Shown one piece after another: positions 28,780 to 38,377 of a stretch of DNA of 64,000 nucleotides (positions are counted from its first letter, which is position 1; each line of letters starts with the position of its first letter). Source of the stretch: a virus; the IMG/VR virus record IMGVR_UViG_3300020477_001475, positions 44,475-108,474 of that record. One strand, written 5' to 3'. The notes under the pieces were generated by a model, which was given only the letters and a program-made list of their open reading frames with translations, searched no databases and was not told the origin of the DNA. Both the position numbers and the translations under genes were made by a program.

Positions 28780-29538
28780 TTAAGCGTCCTTTTCTCCTTC
28801 AATAATATGATATACAATTGAATCGAATATAGTTATATGTTTCATACCAAACATTTTTTCCAATTTTTCATAAAATAAAAATGTATCACTGGTTTTATAA
28901 ACTTCCCTATCATTTGGATAACCTACAGAAATAGTACCATCAGTTTCAAGAAATACATTACCTTCTGGATACCCGCCAGATTCAATAAATCTGGATTTTT
29001 CAAAAACAGGTGAACAAAATATACCACCCGTATGAACTTCATTTCTTTCTATTGTATTTGCAAATTCATACCAACCATCAAATTCAAATCCATTGGGATG
29101 TCTACCAAAATCATTATTTCCCATATTTATACAATGTTTTCCTGAAGCCATTTTACCACTTTCAACAGTTCTACTGCATGGAATATTTGCACCATCATGA
29201 TGTTTTAATAAATTTGACAGCCAATTTTTACTAATAACATTATCAGAATTTAATAAACAAACATTATCATATTCACTAGAAAATACCGCATGATTAAAAG
29301 CTTTATATACTCTATTTAAATAAAATTCATTTGGGTCTAAATTATTAAAAATTGTATAATTTATATCTAATTTTTTAAGTTCGTTAATAACTTCTTCAGT
29401 TGCATCATTAGCAACTATACGTATACCTACTTCCCAACCATCCGCTTTACACATATCACTTTTCAATTGATCATATATAAAATGTAAATATTGGACAGAT
29501 TTAAAAATTAATGATACTATTTCTATATTTTTTTTCAT
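28780..29538 (-). CDS. Family 2 glycosyltransferase
   Basis: This 252-aa GT-A fold protein has IRIVANDATEEVI as the nucleotide-binding loop and NVCLLNSDNVISKNWL as the donor/metal strand near residue 92-107. A long acidic C-terminal portion follows (SGGYPEGNVFLETDG). It is a single-domain glycosyltransferase; specificity not readable. Confidence 0.75.
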   Translation of the reverse strand: MKKNIEIVSLIFKSVQYLHFIYDQLKSDMCKADGWEVGIRIVANDATEEVINELKKLDINYTIFNNLDPNEFYLNRVYKAFNHAVFSSEYDNVCLLNSDNVISKNWLSNLLKHHDGANIPCSRTVESGKMASGKHCINMGNNDFGRHPNGFEFDGWYEFANTIERNEVHTGGIFCSPVFEKSRFIESGGYPEGNVFLETDGTISVGYPNDREVYKTSDTFLFYEKLEKMFGMKHITIFDSIVYHIIEGEKDA

Positions 29539-30176
29539 TTATTAACAACCCTAAAAATATACCATTCAAATGAAAATGGATCATCAAACCAAAAAGGACC
29601 ACTTTCTTCAATAAGCTTTTTATCAGTCAAATTTATCATAGATTTCATTTTATCGGAAGAATAAAAATATAACATACTCCTATTGATATCATTTATAATT
29701 AATTCTGATAAAACTGTTTTTTTAGGATTCAAAGAAGCAAATTGGAAACTAAAGATACCATCATCTTTAATATTAACATCATCTATAATCCTAATAACTT
29801 CTTCTTCATGATTATGTTGTATACATAAATGTGAAAAGGCTATATCAACAGGTTCAATTTTATTTATATCATCAGTCAAATATAATTCATCATAAAAATT
29901 CTTTGATATTTCCAAAGATTTTGAAGAAATATCAACACCAATAATCTTATTAACTCGTGATTTAATCCCAACACCTGATGCACCACCACCTATACCTATA
30001 TCAAGAAAACTTTTATTTTTATCTATATTTAACCCATGATATTTTTGAATATTATCTTCAAAATAATTATTATTGATAGTTCCTGTGACAAAACTATCTT
30101 TATCATAATCATTATCAGAATCTATAGTAGAATGTTTTGAATCCCAATCCAATTGTTTATATTTTTTATATATCAT
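29535..30176 (-). CDS. SAM-dependent methyltransferase
   Basis: This 213-aa class I methyltransferase has SFLDIGIGGGASGVG (motif I, about residues 56-70) followed by IIGVDISSKSLEIS and a later SHLCIQHN. It starts in a four-base overlap with the glycosyltransferase upstream, so it is coupled to it. The methyl acceptor is probably a sugar of the glycan. Confidence 0.75.
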   Translation of the reverse strand: MIYKKYKQLDWDSKHSTIDSDNDYDKDSFVTGTINNNYFEDNIQKYHGLNIDKNKSFLDIGIGGGASGVGIKSRVNKIIGVDISSKSLEISKNFYDELYLTDDINKIEPVDIAFSHLCIQHNHEEEVIRIIDDVNIKDDGIFSFQFASLNPKKTVLSELIINDINRSMLYFYSSDKMKSMINLTDKKLIEESGPFWFDDPFSFEWYIFRVVNK

Positions 30177-30973
30177 AAATCTAAACTCCTTAACCCAGTC
30201 AAAGGATATACACTTTTCAATGCATCTTTATTTATTGGATTTTCATTATCTTCTATAACAAACCATTCTGGTAATATACCTTCAGGTAATTTTTGAACAT
30301 TTAAAGTATTTTCGTCAATTAATCTATCCAAATTCCAGCCAGATTGTCCTCTATCTTTATATATTTGATATCTATCCATAATTTGTTTATCTGTAGAAAA
30401 TCCTTTATGAATTAAATTAATATCTTTAGCCAATAATATATTTGATAAACCTATAGGATATTGTTGGCTGTGTAATCCAGAATTTTCTGGAAATGAAATA
30501 TTGCCATTATTTTTCCAAAAAGCCACAACTTTCTGATGTAACCAATGATATTCATTATCTGTCCTATAATATAAATCACTTCTCCACAAATTATAATGAC
30601 CAACAGCTAAACCATCAGCTTTATCATCATTGGAAACTTTTTTCAAAAAATCATATAAATTATTTTTATTCAATGCATTATTACTCAATAATGTATCTCC
30701 ATCCATCCAATAAATCCAATCTACATCAGGATGATCCTTTAATAACTTTTCTAATAATATTTTTTTACACTTTATTTCATTTTTAAAATCATTTATAGAT
30801 GATTCAATAACAACAACATTATCATAATTCTTATAATAATCCAAACTACCATCATCCGAATTTTGATCATAAATGTAAATAAAATCACATATAGACTGCA
30901 TACATTTAAACCAATTTTCTAAATTACCTTTTGATAATTCATTTCTCAATTGTGTAAAGCCAATTAATTTCAT
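30173..30973 (-). CDS. Glycosyltransferase (GT2-like)
   Basis: This 266-aa protein has IGFTQLRNELSKG, FIYIYDQNSDDGSLDYY as the nucleotide strand, and a clear DxD motif in WIYWMDGDTLLSNNAL. These belong to the Glyco_tranf_2-like proteins that act in phage and bacterial glycan assembly. It overlaps the WecB-like gene by four bases. Confidence 0.75.
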   Translation of the reverse strand: MKLIGFTQLRNELSKGNLENWFKCMQSICDFIYIYDQNSDDGSLDYYKNYDNVVVIESSINDFKNEIKCKKILLEKLLKDHPDVDWIYWMDGDTLLSNNALNKNNLYDFLKKVSNDDKADGLAVGHYNLWRSDLYYRTDNEYHWLHQKVVAFWKNNGNISFPENSGLHSQQYPIGLSNILLAKDINLIHKGFSTDKQIMDRYQIYKDRGQSGWNLDRLIDENTLNVQKLPEGILPEWFVIEDNENPINKDALKSVYPLTGLRSLDL

Positions 30974-32061
30974 ATGATTCTACCTTTCAATATAGATATT
31001 ATTTTATCTGATGCGTCACCATCACCTAACCATTCACTATTTCTATCAGACCCATTAAAATAATTTTCTAACCATTCAAATGACTTTTCTATATGTTCAT
31101 CATTTGGATCACCATTTACCCATCTTTGAGCAGTGAACATAAAACTATTCCCATTTTTAACCGATTCTGGTCTTTCAGTAAAACTTCTAGGAACTATAAC
31201 AGGAATATCCAACAAAGCAGGTTCCTCTTGTGCAGTTCCGCTATCACTAATAATAAATAAACTTTGTTGCTGGAAATTTATAAAATCCTTATAACCCATT
31301 AAATCAACTAATTCTATAGACCCCAAATCTAATTTATATTCATTTATATAATCCAATGTTCTACCAAATTTCAACATCTTAACAGGTAAATTAAATTTAT
31401 CAGAACATTGGTTAGCATAATCCAATATTACTTCCATCCTACCCTTATACTTAAAATTTTCTGGTCTATGTATGTCCATACATATGTGTTTAGAATCACC
31501 ATCATATTTTTCAAAATCAATAGAATTTAAAGCTTCAACGATAGTGTTACCAACTACAAATATTTTTTTAGAATTTATATTTTCCTTTAAAGCCTTTTCT
31601 TTATAATTTTCATGATATACAAATAAATAATCACTTACATGATCACAAGCTTTTCTATTTATTTCTTCTAACATTCTTTCATCATAACTTCTCATACCGG
31701 CTTCTATATGCCCTATCTTATAACCTTCTTTTTTAAGTGGTAGTGAAGCTAAAACTGAATTACTATCTCCCAAAAATAAAACTATATCAGGTTTTATATC
31801 TTCCGATTCAAACAATTCAATTATTTTTACACCCAATTCGGCTTGTTGATGATAATGCTGTTTACCACCACCACCTATACCCAAATTATAATCAGGTTTT
31901 CTTATGTTTAAATCTTTAAAAAAAACATCAGATAATAAATTATCATAATGTTGTCCTGTATGAATTAAGATGTGATTAAAATTCTTATCTAACTTTTTAA
32001 ATATTTCACACATTCTAATGAAATCTGGTCTTATTCCAGTGATTGTAACAATTGTCTTCAT
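30970..32061 (-). CDS. wecB: UDP-N-acetylglucosamine 2-epimerase (non-hydrolysing)
   Basis: This 363-aa protein shows the family hallmarks in order: TITGIRPDFIRM, HTGQHYDNLLSDVFF, HIEAGMRSYDERMLEEINRK, GNTIVEAL and SDSGTAQEEPALLDIPVIV. WecB interconverts UDP-GlcNAc and UDP-ManNAc, the precursor of several capsule sugars. The catalytic acidic residues are in place. Length is typical. Flanking glycosyltransferases suggest ManNAc or its derivative is built into the glycan. Confidence 0.9.
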   Translation of the reverse strand: MKTIVTITGIRPDFIRMCEIFKKLDKNFNHILIHTGQHYDNLLSDVFFKDLNIRKPDYNLGIGGGGKQHYHQQAELGVKIIELFESEDIKPDIVLFLGDSNSVLASLPLKKEGYKIGHIEAGMRSYDERMLEEINRKACDHVSDYLFVYHENYKEKALKENINSKKIFVVGNTIVEALNSIDFEKYDGDSKHICMDIHRPENFKYKGRMEVILDYANQCSDKFNLPVKMLKFGRTLDYINEYKLDLGSIELVDLMGYKDFINFQQQSLFIISDSGTAQEEPALLDIPVIVPRSFTERPESVKNGNSFMFTAQRWVNGDPNDEHIEKSFEWLENYFNGSDRNSEWLGDGDASDKIISILKGRII

Positions 32062-32062
32062 A

Positions 32063-32947
32063 TCAATTTAAAATCCTTTTAATTTGTTCAGTTATATAAG
32101 ATGGATGTCCCAAATAATTATCTTTATTGAGATAATTATTAATTTTACACACTTCTTTTGCTCCAGCATACCAATGAATACCTATAGTATTTTTTGGAAT
32201 AAATCCATCAAAAGGTTCAAATAGTTGATGTATTAATCTCCAATCATAAGGATAAACAGTATCAGTATCCAAATTAACTACACCATCATAAACATCTCGT
32301 ATCAGTAAATACTTGTAAGAAACATTTAATAAATCAGCTCCAGCTGATTGATAATTAGAATTAACAGTTCCCATGGAATCATTATATATATCCCAAAATA
32401 ATTGATTATTACCAGATGACATTAAAAACCCAATAGCATGTGATTGAACTAAGTAACGTTCTGTATTCGTTTGAAAACAATCACAAATTACAGATTTAAT
32501 ATTTCTATTTTGATATGTATTTAAATAAATTTCATTCATTGGTTTCGTGTATATTATATCAAAATCAGACCAAACTCCACCTATATCAGCTAAAAGATAC
32601 CATCTGTATATGTCAGATTTTTGAACTGTTGTTAAATTTAATTCGATATCATTTAAATCCAATTCAAATTCAAAAATATTAATGTTATCATATTTATCAC
32701 AATATTCCAACATGTCTCCATAATAATTTTCACCACTAAAAGATAATCCATGCTCACCAGTGGACCATTTAGGATTTAATGTATCATTTGTATCAGCTGG
32801 TATATGTATTCTTATTTCCCAATTAGGATTAAGTTTATGAAAAGATAATATGGTCATATATCTCAAAAATGAAAAATCTTTTTTACCACCCCAATATAAA
32901 TGTAATATTTCAGGTATATTTTCTAATTTCCAACTATTTTTTCCCAT
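32063..32947 (-). CDS. DxD-containing glycosyltransferase (GT32-like)
   Basis: This 294-aa protein has IPEILHLYWGG at the start, then RYMTILSFHKLNPNWEIRI, and YLLADIGGVWSDFDIIYTKP, where DFD is the metal-binding DxD. That order matches the sugar-transferase family with DxD motif (GT32), whose members add Gal, Man or GlcNAc. It overlaps the upstream GT2 gene by 25 bases. Confidence 0.85.
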   Translation of the reverse strand: MGKNSWKLENIPEILHLYWGGKKDFSFLRYMTILSFHKLNPNWEIRIHIPADTNDTLNPKWSTGEHGLSFSGENYYGDMLEYCDKYDNINIFEFELDLNDIELNLTTVQKSDIYRWYLLADIGGVWSDFDIIYTKPMNEIYLNTYQNRNIKSVICDCFQTNTERYLVQSHAIGFLMSSGNNQLFWDIYNDSMGTVNSNYQSAGADLLNVSYKYLLIRDVYDGVVNLDTDTVYPYDWRLIHQLFEPFDGFIPKNTIGIHWYAGAKEVCKINNYLNKDNYLGHPSYITEQIKRILN

Positions 32948-33780
32948 ATAACCTCTCTATTTAATTTTTCTGACTTATAAGGCATTGTATTAAAAGCTTT
33001 GCCGGAACCATTATTCCATATTTTTTCCAAAAGAAGTCTATTTCTAGTAACATCTTCTACTTTATCATCCCATGATGCATAATGAACATCCCCATGCCAT
33101 TGGTGAAATACAACCAAGTCGTCTATTATTTTAATTTTCATATTTTTAGCTCTTATCCTAAAAACCAAATCATCATCATCATAAGAACAACCAAAAGCGA
33201 ATCTTTCATCAAAACCACCAATATCTACAAAATCTTTTCTAGTAATAGCTGTACACCAATGAAAAGCTTTTGGTCTATAAACACTATGATTATAAAATGC
33301 CAATTCGTTACCATTATCTGGATTTGGATTATTATCACATGACCATGGATTTAAACTTATATCATCCAATTCACCATTACCTAATTTATCTGTAGTTTCT
33401 TTGTTTAAAGCGTAAACAGCTGTCGATATATATTCATTTTCAACTAAATTTTTATCTACATATGAACATATATCAGAAGTATGAAAACATTCAGGATTTT
33501 GAATTATAATAGCATCACCAGTAGAATTAGCTAATGCAATATTATAAGGTATACAGGGATTCAGCCACCATTTATTATGATTCTCTATTTTAATAACTTT
33601 TATATCTAAATCAAAATATTCCTTTATATCACTTAAATCATGTTCTGAATTACTACCATCATCCACTATAACAATTTCTAATTTATCAACAACTTCAGAT
33701 TGTGATATAGATTGCAATGTATTAAACAACAACTTCCTTCTATTATAATAAGACATTACTATTGATATCTTTTTATACAT
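32923..33780 (-). CDS. Family 2 glycosyltransferase
   Basis: This 285-aa GT2 protein has SIVMSYYNRRKLL, VIVDDGSNSEHDL near residue 37-49, a IIIQNPECFHTSD DxD-like site, and GGFDERFAFGCSYDDDDL, the C-terminal acceptor motif. Its order and length are typical. It is followed by the GT32-like gene, and the two may act in turn. Confidence 0.85.
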   Translation of the reverse strand: MYKKISIVMSYYNRRKLLFNTLQSISQSEVVDKLEIVIVDDGSNSEHDLSDIKEYFDLDIKVIKIENHNKWWLNPCIPYNIALANSTGDAIIIQNPECFHTSDICSYVDKNLVENEYISTAVYALNKETTDKLGNGELDDISLNPWSCDNNPNPDNGNELAFYNHSVYRPKAFHWCTAITRKDFVDIGGFDERFAFGCSYDDDDLVFRIRAKNMKIKIIDDLVVFHQWHGDVHYASWDDKVEDVTRNRLLLEKIWNNGSGKAFNTMPYKSEKLNREVIWEKIVGN

Positions 33781-34413
33781 CTATAAACCACCTACTATTT
33801 CAGAGTAAAAATTATTTTGTTTTTCTTGTTTATTTATATCTTTAGGATGATATATTGAAAATTCTTCTTGTGCTGGTAACTCTGTATATTCTTCGAAGCC
33901 CACCAACATTTCATGAACTGGTCTTTCCCATCTGATATTTGGTCTGTTTTTCCATATTCTACCTTGCCAATCAGGAAAATTTATCCAACCACTACCATTA
34001 ACATGCCATTTCCAATGATTTATATGTTCATCAGTCAACCCATCTACAGTATTAATTCTGGGTACCCAATATAAATCTATCGTAGGATTAATTTTCAATA
34101 TTGATTTTATATTTGTTATTAATTGTTTATGTGGCATTTCATCTGCATCTATATTGAAAATATAATCACCCGAACACATACGAGTCAAGTGATTTTTTTG
34201 TCCAGCGTAATCTTTTAACAAATGTCTTTGCTCAAATTTAATTTCATGAATAGAACACATAGTATCAAGAATTTCTTTTGTCTTTTCATTATCTGAATAA
34301 TCATCTAGAATTACAATTTCATCTTCTTCATCTTTATGTTTAACAAGAAACTCTATTAGTTTTAATAGAGAATCAGTTTCGTTGTGTGTTAATATACTAT
34401 AACTAATTTTCAT
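33781..34413 (-). CDS. Family 2 glycosyltransferase (Waae-like)
   Basis: This 210-aa protein has ISYSILTHNETD, IVILDDYSDNEKT and DYIFNIDADEMPH (DxD) near residue 88-100, and GWINFPDWQGRIW further on. This is the pattern of LPS core glucosyltransferases of the WaaE/KdtX kind. It stops one base into the next phage gene. Confidence 0.8.
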   Translation of the reverse strand: MKISYSILTHNETDSLLKLIEFLVKHKDEEDEIVILDDYSDNEKTKEILDTMCSIHEIKFEQRHLLKDYAGQKNHLTRMCSGDYIFNIDADEMPHKQLITNIKSILKINPTIDLYWVPRINTVDGLTDEHINHWKWHVNGSGWINFPDWQGRIWKNRPNIRWERPVHEMLVGFEEYTELPAQEEFSIYHPKDINKQEKQNNFYSEIVGGL

Positions 34414-34970
34414 TATTTTAATAACCCATCCAAATTTAATTCTAAAACTCTTATATTTTTAATTTTATCCATAGAATAAGTTCTATATATATCCCATCTG
34501 TTAACAAACTTTTTTAATACTTTATCATATAACATTTTCATCTGCCTTTTGGATTCAGATAAAGACATGGGATTTCCTTCTCTTTCCATTTTAAAAACAG
34601 GTAAATGTATACGACTAAATTCTTTCTTCAATAAATTTCTATTAGGCAATTGATCATCGGTATCCACAGAAGAATCTTGATCTTCAATTCTAACAACATT
34701 TTGATTTTTTGTAGTATAAACACCAGACCCTCTTTGTAATTTAACCATAACTCTCTTAATTTCATTTTCTGTCATATAGTTTAAATTTATACCATGTATT
34801 AATTTGGAGTTTAAATCTCTGTGTAATACGATTACCATGGGTTTAATATCCGAAGCATTTGGAGATTTATACATAAATTCAACAAACATACCAGGAAGTA
34901 TTGCCTTTACGCCAGCTGGTTGTCTACCTTGAATTCTTCTTCTATGATTGTATGTGGTTTTCTTCGGCAT
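34413..34970 (-). CDS. Conserved T4-like phage protein (non-glycan)
   Basis: This 185-aa basic protein begins MPKKTTYNHRRRIQGRQ and has LPGMFVEFMYKSP, then MVIVLHRDLNSKLIHGINLNYM. This combination (a short PGMxVxFxY strand and a GINLNYM strand) resembles a conserved virion-associated protein of T4-like marine phages, to my recollection; I cannot name it. Its presence inside the glycan cluster shows the cluster is part of the phage and not a contaminating host segment. It overlaps the next gene by 29 bases. Confidence 0.6.
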   Translation of the reverse strand: MPKKTTYNHRRRIQGRQPAGVKAILPGMFVEFMYKSPNASDIKPMVIVLHRDLNSKLIHGINLNYMTENEIKRVMVKLQRGSGVYTTKNQNVVRIEDQDSSVDTDDQLPNRNLLKKEFSRIHLPVFKMEREGNPMSLSESKRQMKMLYDKVLKKFVNRWDIYRTYSMDKIKNIRVLELNLDGLLK

Positions 34971-35409
34971 TAACTTTATTTATTTCAATAAGAATTTGAT
35001 AAAAATAATCCTTTATTATTTGATTATCTATATCATACCTCTGTTTATAATAACTACCATCGGGTTTAGTATATTTTTCCCTATCTTCTTCCGATACATC
35101 CACCAATGGTGCAAATGCCCATTTCATTTTCCATGGTACTTCTTCATCTTCGATGGGATAAACTAAACCATAATTTAAACTTAATATAGATGGTATCCAT
35201 ATACGTTTATCTAAATAAACAGACCATTTTTGAATTTTTTCATCTAATGTTTTAAATTTTTTACATTTTTTAGGATGATTTTTAAGTTCATGCGTAGTTG
35301 AATAACCACAATACAAACACTGCATCAATTCAGCTGGAGGATTATTTTCTACAGTAAGACTTTCTTTATCACATAAAAAGCATGTTGTTTTTATTGTAAA
35401 ATCTTTCAT
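34942..35409 (-). CDS. Phage protein with zinc-binding N-terminus
   Basis: This 155-aa protein has a zinc-ribbon-like start (CFLCDKES, then MQCLYCGYSTT: four cysteines), followed by a Trp-rich helical domain (IQKWSVYLDKRIWIPS and VPWKMKWAFAPL). I recall similar proteins from T4-like marine phages but not a function. It overlaps its neighbour downstream by 29 bases. Confidence 0.6.
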   Translation of the reverse strand: MKDFTIKTTCFLCDKESLTVENNPPAELMQCLYCGYSTTHELKNHPKKCKKFKTLDEKIQKWSVYLDKRIWIPSILSLNYGLVYPIEDEEVPWKMKWAFAPLVDVSEEDREKYTKPDGSYYKQRYDIDNQIIKDYFYQILIEINKVNAEENHIQS

Positions 35410-36750
35410 TTAATTAATCTTCTTTAATTTTGGTAATTTAATTTTCTTATGTTCTGGTTGTTTCATATCAATATTTTCCATATGTTTGTCTAAAATTTCG
35501 CCGAGTTTTTCAGTCATATGTTTATGTGTAAATTTACTATGATTCTTATTCATGAGTTTAAGTGCATTTGTTTTAAAATCAAAACTATTTTTAAATGCAT
35601 ATCTCATAGCATCTTTTGCCTGCGTTTCATCAACAGTAAACCACTTACTTTCTGGTATAATTATATTTTCCCATACTGCTGACTCTGGTACATTATTTAA
35701 TGTACCTTGTAATAAAATACAATTAGCTGGATCTAAAAAATCTACTTGACCACTCCAACCAGATGCTATAACAGGTAGTCCAGCCATAGTAGCTTCTTGT
35801 AATGGTCTACCATAACCTTCACCATGAGTAAAAGAAAGCATAGTTTTTATTTTTGGGTGATTATATAAACTATTCATTTCACTATCTGTCAAATCACCAT
35901 GTAACAAATAAATATTTGGTAAATTCCAATCACTTGGAAATTGATTTTTAATATTATTTATTTTCGAAATGATACTCTCTTTGTCAATTACACTAAAAGT
36001 AGCTCCACTGGTTTTTAATACAATAGCTGGTTGTTTTTTCTGATTAGCAAATGTTTCATAAAATAATTTAATCATTCTACCAACATCTTTTCTATCTTCA
36101 CCATAATTACCTTTTATCCAATGGCCTACAAATAAAAATGCAAAATCTTCTTTTACTATAGAATTAATATCATCTAATACATTTTTATCCATTTCATCAA
36201 TTTTTAATTGTTTGTATATAGAATCATCAGATCCTTCGAACAAAACTTCCATTGGTTTTTCGAGTTTTAATTCACCAACTTTATGATTACCACCAGTAGG
36301 TAATTTTTCCAATTTATCAAAAGCTGTATCAACAAAAGCTTTTTTAGAATGGTTAGATGGTACAATTAACATATCCATTCTATTACACCCTTCCAACCAT
36401 TGTTGTGATACAGCTGTTGTTTCTATACCAGCTGTTATACCAATATTAAAAAATTTACCAATGGGTTGAAATTCATTTGGTATTCTAACATCTATGTAAA
36501 TATCTGGTGAATTATGCCCAGAAATAAGATTAGGATCCACTACTATTGATTCAGATACAATAAGATCTTTACCATCTCTTAAATTCAAAGCATTTCGTGG
36601 ACAATTTCCCCACCGTACATCAAATAATTTAATATTAAATTTATTTAAAAGTCTTAATGAATGAAAAATATCTCTAGCATGTTCACCATAACCACTTCTA
36701 CTAGTGAATGGTCCAGTTATAACAACAGATGGTCTATTTTTTATACTCAT
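35410..36750 (-). CDS. Family 4 glycosyltransferase
   Basis: The start is the ATG at 36750, which overlaps the TGA stop of the previous glycosyltransferase and has GGAGG upstream. The product, about 446 aa, has a GT-B fold: VVITGPFTSRSGYGEHARD at the N-terminus, LFVGHWIKG, and the catalytic-loop motif FTHGEGYGRPLQEATMAGLPVIAS near residue 310-340 in the C-terminal domain. It transfers a sugar with retention in family GT4. It pairs with the adjacent GT4 gene. Confidence 0.85.
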   Translation of the reverse strand: MSIKNRPSVVITGPFTSRSGYGEHARDIFHSLRLLNKFNIKLFDVRWGNCPRNALNLRDGKDLIVSESIVVDPNLISGHNSPDIYIDVRIPNEFQPIGKFFNIGITAGIETTAVSQQWLEGCNRMDMLIVPSNHSKKAFVDTAFDKLEKLPTGGNHKVGELKLEKPMEVLFEGSDDSIYKQLKIDEMDKNVLDDINSIVKEDFAFLFVGHWIKGNYGEDRKDVGRMIKLFYETFANQKKQPAIVLKTSGATFSVIDKESIISKINNIKNQFPSDWNLPNIYLLHGDLTDSEMNSLYNHPKIKTMLSFTHGEGYGRPLQEATMAGLPVIASGWSGQVDFLDPANCILLQGTLNNVPESAVWENIIIPESKWFTVDETQAKDAMRYAFKNSFDFKTNALKLMNKNHSKFTHKHMTEKLGEILDKHMENIDMKQPEHKKIKLPKLKKIN

Positions 36751-38102
36751 ACTACCTCCAATGTATATTTTTCTTTCGGTTTCCATTTTTCAAACACGGT
36801 ATCCATAGATGTAATAAAATTATCAGACATTTTTTCCGATGTCATACCTTCTTTAATAACAAATTCTCTACCTTTTTTCCCAGCTTCTTTTCTTTCATCT
36901 GGTGTTTTGTCATACCAATATTTCATAGCTTCACCAGTTTCATCCCACCTACACCTATCATCAAAAATGTATGGAGTAACTGGTGATCCCATCAATGATA
37001 TTGTAGATGGAAATACAGTTTTTACCCATTCACCATGTTCTTGATATTTACCATTATGATTAGATCCCCATTCACCGATATAATCATTTTCTGTGAGATA
37101 TTCACCATCTTCATTTTTAAATCCACATTGGTCTTGTAATCCACCTGTAACATTAATAATAGTTGGAGTACCTGCCATAAGTGATTCACATGTAGCCAAT
37201 CCAAATCCTTCATTGGATGCTATATTTATAGTAACATCACATGAATTATATAAAAGATTTAATTCGTTGTCATTTAACTTAACTTCCGTAAATTTTATAT
37301 TATAGTTAGGACATATATCTCTATGTATGGCTCCTAAATCTGTACCATTTTCATCAACAATTGGTGTATGCATAACCAATATACATTTATCGGCTTCATC
37401 TTTAGGTAACATATCACAAAAATGTTTAAATGCTAATATCACATCACCTGGCATTTTCCTTCTAATATTTCTATTACAAAATAATATCTTAAAATTATAA
37501 TTATTTATATCCAATTTCGTTTCAAATTGAGTTAATCTCAAATCAGATTTATCTATACTGTGATAATTATCGGCATCTACTCCATGTGGAACATATGTTA
37601 TTTGCCAATCTTCATATTCTGGGACTACTCGTTTATTTATACCATAAGTTTGTTTTGAAATCGCCATCAATAAATCAGAACTTCTGTAATAATTTCTATT
37701 ATACAATGGATCTGGTAAATCATCCCATATATTATAATAAAAAATAGGAATTTGTGTTCTTACTTCATGTTCGATGTTATACAACCAAATCCAAAATCTT
37801 GGATCCGTGTAATGAAGTATAGCATCTGGTTTTTCAAGTTTAATTATTTCAAATAATCTATCAGCATCACCATAACCGCTAACTGGATAAAGTTTTAAAG
37901 ATCCACCTTTAGGAATTTTTATTCTTTCATCACCATTTATATTTAGTATTTGACCATGTTCTGGATGTTGTATAGCCCCAGCTAATTGTATCCAATCATA
38001 TTTATGTATAGTACCTCTAACAATTTCAAACGACATCCTAGCTACACCAGATGTCATTCTAAGATCATCGGATAATAATAATATTTTTTTTCTTTTTGAC
38101 AT
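36747..38102 (-). CDS. Family 4 glycosyltransferase
   Basis: This 451-aa GT-B glycosyltransferase begins ILLLSDDLRMTSGVARMSFE. It carries YVPHGVDADNYH for the nucleotide sugar, the CNRNIRRKMPGDVILAF segment, and ASNEGFGLATCESLMAGTP as the C-terminal E-x7-E motif. It is the first gene of the glycan cluster in transcription order. It is followed by an ATGA-coupled second GT4, suggesting the two work in sequence. Confidence 0.85.
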   Translation of the reverse strand: MSKRKKILLLSDDLRMTSGVARMSFEIVRGTIHKYDWIQLAGAIQHPEHGQILNINGDERIKIPKGGSLKLYPVSGYGDADRLFEIIKLEKPDAILHYTDPRFWIWLYNIEHEVRTQIPIFYYNIWDDLPDPLYNRNYYRSSDLLMAISKQTYGINKRVVPEYEDWQITYVPHGVDADNYHSIDKSDLRLTQFETKLDINNYNFKILFCNRNIRRKMPGDVILAFKHFCDMLPKDEADKCILVMHTPIVDENGTDLGAIHRDICPNYNIKFTEVKLNDNELNLLYNSCDVTINIASNEGFGLATCESLMAGTPTIINVTGGLQDQCGFKNEDGEYLTENDYIGEWGSNHNGKYQEHGEWVKTVFPSTISLMGSPVTPYIFDDRCRWDETGEAMKYWYDKTPDERKEAGKKGREFVIKEGMTSEKMSDNFITSMDTVFEKWKPKEKYTLEVV

Positions 38103-38129
38103 ACATAACCTTTATTTTAACGATATTTA

Positions 38130-38336
38130 CTAAAAACTACTACCAGACATTAGAAGTTCATCTGTAATTTTTATTTTATCTCTAAAGTTATCATCATCAC
38201 TTATATATAATAATATACTTCTATTGACCAACTTTTGCAAATTTATATCATCATCCAGACTTATATGCCTAAATTCATTGTATAAATTTTCGATTATCTT
38301 TACAGATGTTAATTTTGTTTTACATTCTATACTCAT
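38130..38336 (-). CDS. Small protein, possible ribbon-helix-helix regulator
   Basis: This 68-aa protein has a possible strand (TKLTSVKIIENLY) followed by two helices (EFRHI, then DDDINLQKLVNRSILLYI), the shape of a ribbon-helix-helix DNA-binding protein. The homology is weak. It sits between the glycan cluster and the nuclease/Mom region, with a promoter-like element just upstream, so it could be a regulator. Not certain. Confidence 0.5.
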   Translation of the reverse strand: MSIECKTKLTSVKIIENLYNEFRHISLDDDINLQKLVNRSILLYISDDDNFRDKIKITDELLMSGSSF

Positions 38337-38338
38337 AT

Positions 38339-38368
38339 ATATACATATATATAAAATACAGAAAACAA
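38339..38368 (-). promoter_or_regulatory. Possible promoter for the small protein at 38336
   Basis: TTGTTT (38363-38368) and a very AT-rich run (TATATATATG) precede the ATG at 38336. The best -10 (GTATAT at 18-base spacing) is only a partial match, and other AT boxes are as good. Compared with 41804 and 49296 this is a weak member of the set. Confidence 0.3.
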
Positions 38369-38377
38369 CTACTTTTT

